Assembly (NCBI GenBank): GCA_040219575.1
Contig: JAVJSD010000120.1
Location: forward strand, 194,970 to 258,969
Direction: 5' to 3'
DNA from: JAVJSD01 sp040219575
Lineage (GTDB): Bacteria; Planctomycetota; Planctomycetia; Pirellulales; Pirellulaceae
Length of the DNA: 64,000 nucleotides
In this document: piece after piece, positions 1 through 7,518 of the stretch
Numbering within the stretch: the first letter of the stretch is position 1
How the letters are laid out: each line of letters starts with the position of its first letter
Program-made: the position numbers and the translations under genes
Notes under the pieces: model-generated
The model's input: only the letters and a program-made list of their open reading frames with translations
Databases searched by the model: none
What the model was told of the DNA's origin: nothing

Positions 1-2
1 TC

Positions 3-35
3 AGCGAAGAGGAGTTCCTGAAGATGGTGGAGTAG
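3..35 (+). CDS. C-terminal stub of an EF-hand-like protein (partial, 5' end outside window)
   Basis: The third frame reads SEEEFLKMVE and then a stop at 33-35. This looks like the end of an EF-hand loop and its exiting helix (a typical ending is DGxISEEEFLKMV), so the upstream gene probably ends in a calcium-binding EF-hand, a frequent module in planctomycete secreted proteins. Only ten residues are visible, so the family is a guess. No other frame gives a convincing ending. Confidence 0.4.
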   Translation, partial: SEEEFLKMVE

Positions 36-273
36 GTCGAAACAACCCACGCACGCCGCAGCGAAGGGCCATCGTGAGTTGAATTGCGATCACCAGATCG
101 ACGTTCGCGCGGCGTTTGGGAATTGCGCAGCGCCCCGCGGTTGTTCCGGCACACACTCGGACAACCGTCATAACCCGCATAGCTTCTCTTTGCACAATCT
201 GAGCGATGGAGTTCGGCCCCCTGCGCCGATGACGAACAGGGACGTTTGTTTTCCTTCACTACGGCGGACGACC

Positions 274-474
274 ATGAGCTCGATCGACGGCGCCATCAAC
301 TCGGTCCTCGCGGCCAAAGAGAATGCAGTGAAAACGCAGGTCGCGTTCGCGGTGGCGGCGAAGTCGCTCGAGGCCACCAAACAGCAAGGCGACGCGGCCA
401 ACCAACTGCTCGAAGCGGCCGCGCAGCTCAGCAAGGAAGTCGGCAAGGGCCTCGGCTTCGACGCCCAGGCATAG
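274..474 (+). CDS. YjfB-like small protein (putative motility protein family)
   Basis: A 66-residue protein starting MSSIDGAINSVLAAKENAVK and ending in GLGFDAQA. It is almost entirely helical and Ala-rich, with no signal peptide or membrane segment. Length and pattern (short N-terminal helix, central AxKSLE, C-terminal LLEAA) resemble the YjfB/putative motility protein family (PF14070), whose biochemical role is unknown. The ATG at 274 is preferred to upstream starts because the extension is low-quality Arg/Pro-rich sequence. No flagellar or chemotaxis gene is near, so a motility role is not supported by context. Confidence 0.65.
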   Translation: MSSIDGAINSVLAAKENAVKTQVAFAVAAKSLEATKQQGDAANQLLEAAAQLSKEVGKGLGFDAQA

Positions 475-859
475 GATTCGACTCTCCCCGACGTGGTCTT
501 TCTTCAGCAAGACCGCGGTCCGCCGTGTTGTGCTTTCGCAACACGCCCCTTCTTCATGCGATCCGCCCCAAACGCCCCTCGGCGGCGCAAACGCTGTTCG
601 TAGCTACGGTTAGACCGTCAGTTCGCCGTCGCCGCCCATGCCGCATCCGCATTGGCACCCCCTTTGCCTTTTCACTAGCCGTCGGTCAAGCGACCTCCGG
701 CGGCATCTCACCGCATGATGGTCGTCGCGGCCGACACAATCGACTACGCGACGCAGGCTGGCGTCTTGGCCGTGTCGCGAGAGCCTTGGTCCCCTCGGGC
801 TCTCGCGATGCGGCCGCCGGCCGGTGTCGAACCGCCGCACGCTACTCGATACCGTCTCC
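475..859. other. Intergenic region without recognisable gene
   Basis: A gap of about 385 bases between the YjfB-like gene and the next coding region. The open frames across it are Arg/Pro-rich shadows. There is no clear terminator, RNA gene or known repeat; short GC palindromes such as the one around 805-822 are too weak to name. Confidence 0.4.
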
Positions 860-1726
860 ATGCACGCAAGCGAACTCGTTGAACTCGCGGCCCTCGTCGC
901 CACGCACGGCCGCGCTCTTTTGTTTCAAGTGCAAGACATTCCGGCGGCGGGAATGGAGGAGTACTGGTCGGCGGCCAAGTGCCGCCTCGATCGCTGGTCG
1001 CGGTCGCTCAAACAGTATTCGCTCGAAATTCCCTACGCCACCGGAAATGAGCGCGTGGCCCGCTGGCGGACGATTCGCCCCGTGCTCGAGGAGATTCTCA
1101 GCGGAGAGGTGCTGACGCGCGTCTGGTCGGCGGTCGTTTGCACGCACGATCGACTTCGCGGCCGCTGCGAAGTGGAACCCGTCGCCCGCAGCATCTACAT
1201 CGGTCATCTGGAAGCACGCAATCGGGCGCTCAATATCCTGGTCTATGGTCAGGGGTTCGCGATGGAAGAGGCGGTGACGCTGAACCGCCTGCGGCGCGGG
1301 GTCGAACGCTGGACCGATCTGCTGCTGGCCCATCTGTACGACGACTTTGGCATCGACGAGTTCGCGTTCGTGCCCGAGCGGGCCGAGGAGTTCTCGCGCG
1401 ATCTGCGCGACGAGGCCCGAGCCGGCGGAGGCATCGCCTGGCAACTCGTGTTGGCTTCGTTACGGGCCGCCTTCCCCAGGAATCTGTCGCGAGGCAGTCC
1501 CAGCAGCGACTTGAATCAGCGGATCGCGGCCGGCGTGTTGCGATGCTTCGATTCGCATTTGTTCGACTCCACGGGACTCGCCAAGTCGCTGTGGATGGTC
1601 CGCATGGAGACCGCCGCTTCCGACACCGCCGGCATGATCGACGAGTTGCTGGCGATCGAGGAAGGACCTTTCTCTCCGACTCCCTTTCCGCCGGAGCCGA
1701 TCCCTCGGAGCGGGACGCGTTTTTGA
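860..1726 (+). CDS. Hypothetical cytoplasmic protein
   Basis: A 288-residue protein (MHASELVELAALVATHG...) with no signal peptide or transmembrane segment. It is mostly helical and rich in Trp/Arg/Glu, with a Pro-rich C-terminus (FSPTPFPPEPIPR). I do not recognise a domain. A GTG at 824 would add 12 residues; the ATG at 860 is preferred because homologous-looking sequence begins there. The frame is convincing from its third-position GC bias and from amino-acid composition compared with the other frames. It is probably a lineage-restricted planctomycete protein. Confidence 0.6.
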   Translation: MHASELVELAALVATHGRALLFQVQDIPAAGMEEYWSAAKCRLDRWSRSLKQYSLEIPYATGNERVARWRTIRPVLEEILSGEVLTRVWSAVVCTHDRLRGRCEVEPVARSIYIGHLEARNRALNILVYGQGFAMEEAVTLNRLRRGVERWTDLLLAHLYDDFGIDEFAFVPERAEEFSRDLRDEARAGGGIAWQLVLASLRAAFPRNLSRGSPSSDLNQRIAAGVLRCFDSHLFDSTGLAKSLWMVRMETAASDTAGMIDELLAIEEGPFSPTPFPPEPIPRSGTRF

Positions 1727-1892
1727 GACATTCAAGGGCGCTTTTTTCCGCGAGATTTGCTCGTGGCCAATCGGGTCGCTATCATCAATTTCACGCCGGG
1801 GACGCCGTTCCCAACCAGACGACGAACGTTGAACAAACGTGGCGTCGTCCCCGCCCGATTTGCTCCGCACGCGCACTCCCACGAGGTTCTCG

Positions 1893-3290
1893 ATGTTTGA
1901 TCTTCGCACACGCTTTCGCCCCTTGGCGGTCGTTGCCACGGCTTGCTTGCTGACCGCCTCGGTTTCCTCGGCGCAAAGCGTCCAATGGCCGCCTTCGCTG
2001 CCCGGCGCGAAAGAAGGCACGGTCACACTTAGTGGAAAACGACTGCTGCAGATTCCCGCTTCGCTCGCCGAGCAAATGGAGCAGGAAGGCGTGGTGAAGT
2101 TCGACGTCGCCAAGACGCCGCCCAAGGTCGATTTCGCCTACCATCGCGACCTGGGCGAGGACGCCGTCAGCCGCCGCCTGTGGTCTTCCTGGGGAGATAT
2201 CTGTCTGGCAAGCGACGGGGCCGTCTACTGCGCGATTGGAGATCACGGCAACGCCGTCGGCGGCGACGCCCGCTGCTTCATCTACAAGTGGGATCCCAAG
2301 ACCAGGCAGCTTCAGCAGATCGTCGACATGAACCAGGTCGTCCCGCCGCGCGACGGTCAACCGGCGTGGTCGAAAGTGCACGCCAAGATCGACGAGGGGC
2401 CTGACGGCGCCATCTACTTCTGCTGCACGCTCAACGATGGCAATCGCGCCATTCAGCCCGAGTACCACTGGAACAAGAAGCTCCCCGGCGGGCAGATCTA
2501 TCGCTATGATCCCAAGTCGGGCGAGACGACGGTGTTCGCCAACCTGCCGCCCAAGCGGTGCACCGCCACGTCGCTGGTCGACGCGGAGCGCGGCATCTGG
2601 TGGTGCAATCTCGAGGCGGGCCCTAACGGACTGTGGGGACTCGACCTGAAGACCAAAGAGGTCGTGTACGAGGCGCCGGGCGGTTCGATGGTCTTCAATC
2701 GCAACTTCGCGCTGGGCCGCGACGGTTCGGTCTACTTCAACGGCGAAGGGGGCATCTGGAAGTACGACCTCCAGTCGGGCAAGCTGGCCGCGACGGGCGT
2801 CTCGATGGGCGAATCGCCGGGCATGCGTTCGTCGACCCGCGAATCGAAAGACGGCGTCATCTACGGCACGACCCATAAGACGAACGAGTTGTTCGCTTTC
2901 GACACCAAGCAAGGAAAAGTCGAGCTCTTGGGGCCGACTTGGTTGACCGGCCAGTACACGACCGTCTCGATGCTCTCGCCCGACGAGCGATTCGTTTACT
3001 ACCTGCCAGGTTCGCACGGCAAGGCCTGGCAGTACGGCACGCCCGTGGTGCAGTACGAGATCGCCACCGGCCGCCGCAAGGTGCTCGCCTTCCTGGCCGA
3101 AACGATGGACAAGAAGCTGGGCTTTGTGCCGGGAGGGACCTACGGTGCGAAGCTGAGCGACGACGGATCGACGTTGTATGTGAACTTCAACGGCCACGCC
3201 GCCGACCGCCAGCGTCCCGAGAAAATGAAGCCCATCGGTTTCGGCTTGTGCGGCTTCGCGGCGATTCACATTCCCGCGTCGGAGCGCTAG
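1893..3290 (+). CDS. Secreted beta-propeller protein
   Basis: A 465-residue exported protein. A signal peptide (positively charged MFDLRTRFR, hydrophobic core, SSAQS cleavage) lies at residues 1-29. The rest is a series of propeller blades with phrases such as DGAVYCAIGDHG, GPDGAIYFCC, DGSVYFNGEGGIWKYD and DGVIYGTTHKTNELFAFD, like streptogramin-lyase/NHL or PQQ-type propellers. Upstream in-frame starts (1839) would put low-complexity sequence before the signal peptide, so the ATG at 1893 is chosen. It may bind or process an extracellular ligand. No catalytic motif is visible, so the enzymatic role is unknown. Confidence 0.7.
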   Translation: MFDLRTRFRPLAVVATACLLTASVSSAQSVQWPPSLPGAKEGTVTLSGKRLLQIPASLAEQMEQEGVVKFDVAKTPPKVDFAYHRDLGEDAVSRRLWSSWGDICLASDGAVYCAIGDHGNAVGGDARCFIYKWDPKTRQLQQIVDMNQVVPPRDGQPAWSKVHAKIDEGPDGAIYFCCTLNDGNRAIQPEYHWNKKLPGGQIYRYDPKSGETTVFANLPPKRCTATSLVDAERGIWWCNLEAGPNGLWGLDLKTKEVVYEAPGGSMVFNRNFALGRDGSVYFNGEGGIWKYDLQSGKLAATGVSMGESPGMRSSTRESKDGVIYGTTHKTNELFAFDTKQGKVELLGPTWLTGQYTTVSMLSPDERFVYYLPGSHGKAWQYGTPVVQYEIATGRRKVLAFLAETMDKKLGFVPGGTYGAKLSDDGSTLYVNFNGHAADRQRPEKMKPIGFGLCGFAAIHIPASER

Positions 3291-3460
3291 CCGATGGAAA
3301 AACGACGGTGGAAGCCGCGTTTTCATGAGATTAGAGTGAACGGAGAGCAACACCGTAGCGCAACCATGCAAACCTCCCAGGCCGGCGCGCCGCCGGGCTA
3401 TTCAGACTCAATTCAACGCCAAGCAATTCCGGGGAATCCGCACACCCCAAGGAGAACTCG

Positions 3461-4354
3461 ATGAAACACTTCACTGCACTTGTTCCGCTGTCTCTCGTGG
3501 CCTGCCTGCTGCTCTCGGCCGCCGTCTTCGCCCAGGACGACAAGAAGCAGGCGGACGACAAGAAGCAGGACGACAAGCCCAAGGCCGAGGCGAAACTGTT
3601 CCCGGACGCCAATCTGGAGAAGGTCGTTCGCAAGTACGTGTTTGAAAAGCGGAACAACGATCAACCGCTTACCGAAAAGGACGTGGAGACGATCTCCACG
3701 ATCTCGGGAAAGGGCGCCGGCATCAAGGACCTGACGGGTCTCGAGAAGTGCGTCGCGCTGGCGGACCTCGATCTGGAGGACAACCAGATCGTCGACCTGG
3801 CGCCGATCAAGGAATTGAAGCGGCTGCAAAAACTGAACCTCGCCAAGAACAAGATCAGCGACATCAAGCCGTTGGCCGATCTCACCGGTTTGCAGTACCT
3901 CGAACTGTCGAACAACGAGGTGTCGGATCTCACGCCGCTGAAGGCGATGGAGAACATGCGGTCGCTGTATCTCTCCGGCAACAAGATCAAGGACATCAAG
4001 CCGCTGGCCACGCTCACCAAGATCTGGTCGCTGTATCTCGACGGCAATCAGGTGACGGATCTGAGCACGCTCGCCAAGTTGTCGAGCCTCGATTCGCTCA
4101 GCCTCAGCGGCAACGGCGTGACCGACCTGAAGCCACTGGCCTCGCTCACCGAGTGGAAGTACCTGATCCTCGAGAACAACAAGATCGAGGATCTCGGCGT
4201 GCTGGTCGAGATGGCCAAGAAGGACGCCGGCGGCGAACAGCGTTTCGCGCCCTTCTGGCGGATCTATCTCAAGGGCAACCCGCTGAGCAAAACGGCCCAG
4301 ACCAAGCAAGTCGAGGAGCTGACCAAACTCGGCGGCCGTGTGATGATCGAGTAG
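3461..4354 (+). CDS. Secreted leucine-rich-repeat (internalin-like) protein
   Basis: A 297-residue protein with a signal peptide ending near AVFAQ (residue 24), a short Lys/Asp-rich linker (DDKKQADDKKQDDKPKAE), then about seven 22-residue leucine-rich repeats from residue 85 to 255. Units follow the pattern LxxLxLxxNxIxDLxPLxxL, as in internalin LRR_4 repeats. This makes an extended protein-binding solenoid outside the cytoplasm. A good ribosome-binding site (AAGGAGAA at 3448-3455) supports the start. It may form a unit with the downstream membrane protein, which begins 42 bases after its stop. Confidence 0.8.
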   Translation: MKHFTALVPLSLVACLLLSAAVFAQDDKKQADDKKQDDKPKAEAKLFPDANLEKVVRKYVFEKRNNDQPLTEKDVETISTISGKGAGIKDLTGLEKCVALADLDLEDNQIVDLAPIKELKRLQKLNLAKNKISDIKPLADLTGLQYLELSNNEVSDLTPLKAMENMRSLYLSGNKIKDIKPLATLTKIWSLYLDGNQVTDLSTLAKLSSLDSLSLSGNGVTDLKPLASLTEWKYLILENNKIEDLGVLVEMAKKDAGGEQRFAPFWRIYLKGNPLSKTAQTKQVEELTKLGGRVMIE

Positions 4355-4396
4355 CCGCGCTCGGGCAAGCGCGTTCATACCGCGGAGAACGGCGCC

Positions 4397-4960
4397 ATGA
4401 AAAGCATGCGGAGGCCAACACGGCGACGGCCTCCGCACTGGCTGACGCTGGCGGTGTCGGCGCTCGTCGCCGCGGCGATGTTGATGGTCAACGTCGGCCG
4501 GTTTCGCACCGAGGGACAAGCCGACGCGTACCATGGCTGGCCGCTGACGTACCTGCAACGAACCGCCACCTCCGACGACGCCGATTCATTCGCCGTGGCG
4601 ACCACACGGCGCACCAAGCTGCTTTCGTTCAATTATCTTGGCCTGCTGCTGAACGTCTGCCTGGGGGTGCTATTGGCGGCCTCGAGCGGCTTCGCCGTGG
4701 AGCGGATCGCCCGCCGCGCCAATCTGCCCACGTCGGTGCGGCTCACCACGCTGCTGGCCTTGATGGGCTTCGCCGGTACGTGCGTGGTCGTTGTCCCCGG
4801 CCTGCCGTGGGACTGGCCCGACGCCTTGCGAACGGCCATCTGGTTCGTGATCCTCGCCGCCATCGGCACCCTGTGGCTCAGCATCTTCGAACTGGCGCCG
4901 ATGCTCCTGCGGATCTCGCGAACGCCGCCGGACTCCAACGACGTTCGTGGCGAGGATTAG
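4397..4960 (+). CDS. Hypothetical integral membrane protein
   Basis: A 187-residue protein with an Arg-rich N-terminus and about four hydrophobic stretches: residues 15-33, 74-95, 113-137 and 143-167. Between the first two lies an exported-looking loop (FRTEGQADAYHGWPLTYLQRT). This resembles small planctomycete membrane proteins of unknown function. It follows the LRR gene on the same strand by 42 bases and may be co-transcribed. No motif suggests an activity. Confidence 0.6.
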   Translation: MKSMRRPTRRRPPHWLTLAVSALVAAAMLMVNVGRFRTEGQADAYHGWPLTYLQRTATSDDADSFAVATTRRTKLLSFNYLGLLLNVCLGVLLAASSGFAVERIARRANLPTSVRLTTLLALMGFAGTCVVVVPGLPWDWPDALRTAIWFVILAAIGTLWLSIFELAPMLLRISRTPPDSNDVRGED

Positions 4961-5055
4961 GCCGAGTGTGGGGACGCGCGAGTTTGCGTCGAGCCGGCGA
5001 ATGCGGCAGGCGGAGAGGATTCCGCAAGAGAGAGGATTCCGCAAGAGAAGAAAAG

Positions 5056-5129
5056 TGGGCGCACGAAGATTCGAACTTCGGACCTCGTCGTTATCAGCGA
5101 CGCGCTCTAACCAACTGAGCTATGCGCCC
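5056..5129 (-). tRNA. tRNA-Ile (anticodon GAU)
   Basis: Read on the minus strand the 74 bases fold as a full cloverleaf: acceptor GGGCGCA/TGCGCCC with discriminator A, D-arm GCTC-loop-GAGC, anticodon stem CGTCG/CGACG with loop CTGATAA (anticodon GAT), variable AGGTC, and T-arm CGAAG-TTCGAAT-CTTCG. The 3' CCA is not encoded. It stands alone, outside an rRNA operon. GAU decodes the AUC and AUU isoleucine codons. Confidence 0.96.
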
Positions 5130-5593
5130 GGACCCTCGCCGGCGCTAGTCTCCGCGAGGGACCACATATTCTAAGACCGCATCGGGGGCTGTCAAAGGGG
5201 GAGACGCGACCCGACCGTTGGCGATGTCTTCCAGCGGAATATGGGCTTCCACGACCGGCTCGTCGCCGTCACGGCCTTTCCCAGGCTTCCCTGTTTCACC
5301 GCTCATCGGTCGCCCCGTGAGGGCGACACCGACTTTTTGGCCAAGGTTCGCTTTGCGCGGGTCGCCGAAGGCGGCCGCGCTGCGAACAATTGCTTCGCCC
5401 CCGGTTGTCGCTGCCCAGCACGTCGGTCGGGACGCGTCGCTACAACCGGCAGATTTCTCCCAAAACGATCAACACGCAGCGGGGCGCGGGCCGAAACTGA
5501 AGAAGTGCGAATTCCGCGAGACCGCGCCGAGCGTTCCGACCGCTCGGCAAGGGGACTTCGAGTACGCCATCCCAAGCTTTTCGAGGATTTCAA
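5130..5593. other. Intergenic region with one small GC hairpin
   Basis: About 464 bases between the tRNA and the thioredoxin-like gene. It holds a perfect hairpin at 5309-5328 (GTCGCCC, loop CGTGA, GGGCGAC), which resembles the palindromic repeats elsewhere in the window. No coding region is convincing: the frames here are short and Arg-rich. Confidence 0.4.
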
Positions 5594-7510
5594 ATGCCTG
5601 TCCGTCGCTCCGTCTACTGCGTGCTTGCCCTTTCCTTGTTTTCGATTGCGGTCCCCTTTGGCGCCGCACTCGCCGCCAAGCCGACGGCGGAGCAAGCGCT
5701 GCAACTGACTCCCATCCAGGACGACGTCGACTTCACGACGCCCACCGGCGAGGAATTGCAAGGCTGCCAGATCGAGTCGATCAACAAGGACGGCCTCTCG
5801 GGCTGGATCGTTTCGACCGGCGATGGGGCGATGCTCCGTTCGTTCCTCGACACGAATCGCGATAACAAGGTCGATCTGTGGTGCTACTACAAGGATGGCA
5901 TCGAGGTCTATCGCGACATCGACGGCAACTACAACGGCAAAGCCGATCAGTATCGCTGGTTGGGCACGGGCGGCACGCGGTGGGGAATCGATCGTGACGA
6001 GGACGGCGTGATCGACGCCTGGCGAATGATCTCGGCCGAGGAAGTATCCGCCGAGGTCGTGGCCGCCTTGCGCGATCGCGACGCCGATCGCTTCACCAGG
6101 TTGCTGCTGACCGCCGACGAGTTGACCGGACTGGGATTGGGAGACGCGCGGGCGAAGGAGATTCGCGATTCCGTCTCGGCGGCCGCCGCCGAGTTCGCGC
6201 AGCTTGCGCGCGAACAATCGGTCGTCACCAGCCGTTCGAATTGGGTTCACTTTGGCGGCCATCGTCCGGGCGTCGTGCCGAAGGGAATGCAGGGATCGAC
6301 CAAGGATCTGGTGGTCTACGACAACGTGGCGGCCGTGGTGGAGACGGAAGGAAAGCACTCGCAACTCGGCGTGGGCACACTGATTCAAGTCGGCGACGTG
6401 TGGCGGCTGATCGACACGCCGCAGAACCTGCGCGAAGGGCAAGCCAGCACCGCCGCCGGCTTCTTCTTCCAGGCGTCGTTGGCCAACCTTCCCGATTCCG
6501 AAGAGCCGACGGTCGCCGCGGGACTGAGCGAGGAGTCCCAGCAATTGATCGCCGACTACCAGAAGATCGACGAGCAACTCAGCCGGGCGTCGACGCCAGC
6601 GCAGCAGAACGCGCTCAACGCGCAGCGGGCCGACGTGCTGGAGAAGCTGATCGACGCCACCACCGACGCGGAAAACCGCGCCAACTGGGTGCGGCAATAC
6701 GCCGACACCGTCGGCCCCGCGGCGCAGTCGGGCGACTTTCCCGAGGGTACGCGACGGCTGGCGACGCTGCTGGAGAAGCTGGCGCGTCAGACTTCCGACA
6801 AGGACCTGCTGGCGTATGTGAAGTACCGCTACCTGACCGCCCAGTACGGCCAGGCGATCGCCGATCCCAAGGCCGACTTCGCCAAGATTCAAGAGCAGTG
6901 GCAGGCGACGCTCGAACAGTTCGTGAAGGACTATCCGGGCAGCCCGGATTCAGCCGACGCCATGTTGCAGTTGGCGCTCGCGCAGGAGTTCGCCGGGCAG
7001 GACGAGGACGCGCGCAAGTGGTACACGCGGATCGCCACCGAACACCCCGGTTCTCCCTTGGCCAAGAAGGCGGCGGGAGCGGTGACGCGGCTCGATTCGG
7101 TCGGCAAGAGCATCCCGCTGCGAGCCCCCACGATCGACGGCAAGACGTTCGACCTCTCCGCCTACCGCGGACGGGTCGTGCTGATCCACTACTGGTCGAC
7201 CTGGTGCGAGCCGTGCAAGCAGGACCTGACGGTGCTGCGGCAACTGCTCGCCAAGTACGGGCGCGACGGCTTCTCGCTGGTGGGCGTGAATCTCGACAAC
7301 GAGCGGGGCGACGTGGTCTCCTACCTGACCAGCAACCGTCTACCCTGGCCGCAACTCTACGAAGAAGGCGGCCTCGACAGCCGCCTGGCGACCGATCTCG
7401 GCATCCTGACGCTGCCGACGATGATCTTGATCGACAAGCAGGGCCGGGTCGTCAGCCGCAACATCAGCGCCGGCGAACTCGACGCGGAGCTGCCGAAAGT
7501 CTTGCGGTAG
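5594..7510 (+). CDS. Secreted thioredoxin-fold (TlpA-like) protein with TPR and calcium-loop-like regions
   Basis: A 638-residue protein with a signal peptide at residues 1-28 (cleavage near ALAAK). Residues 85-145 carry three Asp/Asn-rich loops (DTNRDNKVD, DIDGNYNGKAD, DRDEDGVID) that look like Ca2+-binding loops. A helical TPR-like middle is at about 320-510. A C-terminal thioredoxin domain of the TlpA/ResA type holds the redox motif WCEPCK, with Cys538 and Cys541, and the cis-proline LPT. It should act as a thiol-disulfide oxidoreductase outside the cytoplasm, probably a reductase as in TlpA/ResA. Partner proteins are not adjacent. Confidence 0.82.
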   Translation: MPVRRSVYCVLALSLFSIAVPFGAALAAKPTAEQALQLTPIQDDVDFTTPTGEELQGCQIESINKDGLSGWIVSTGDGAMLRSFLDTNRDNKVDLWCYYKDGIEVYRDIDGNYNGKADQYRWLGTGGTRWGIDRDEDGVIDAWRMISAEEVSAEVVAALRDRDADRFTRLLLTADELTGLGLGDARAKEIRDSVSAAAAEFAQLAREQSVVTSRSNWVHFGGHRPGVVPKGMQGSTKDLVVYDNVAAVVETEGKHSQLGVGTLIQVGDVWRLIDTPQNLREGQASTAAGFFFQASLANLPDSEEPTVAAGLSEESQQLIADYQKIDEQLSRASTPAQQNALNAQRADVLEKLIDATTDAENRANWVRQYADTVGPAAQSGDFPEGTRRLATLLEKLARQTSDKDLLAYVKYRYLTAQYGQAIADPKADFAKIQEQWQATLEQFVKDYPGSPDSADAMLQLALAQEFAGQDEDARKWYTRIATEHPGSPLAKKAAGAVTRLDSVGKSIPLRAPTIDGKTFDLSAYRGRVVLIHYWSTWCEPCKQDLTVLRQLLAKYGRDGFSLVGVNLDNERGDVVSYLTSNRLPWPQLYEEGGLDSRLATDLGILTLPTMILIDKQGRVVSRNISAGELDAELPKVLR

Positions 7511-7518
7511 CCAAAACG

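Noticed and set aside
1791..3371. Long open frame on the minus strand (526 codons)
   Set aside because: It is the shadow of the propeller gene on the other strand: Arg/His-rich composition, no domain, no ribosome-binding site.
5309..5328. Terminator after the tRNA
   Set aside because: It lies on the 5' side of the minus-strand tRNA gene, so it cannot end it; no T-tract on the tRNA strand.
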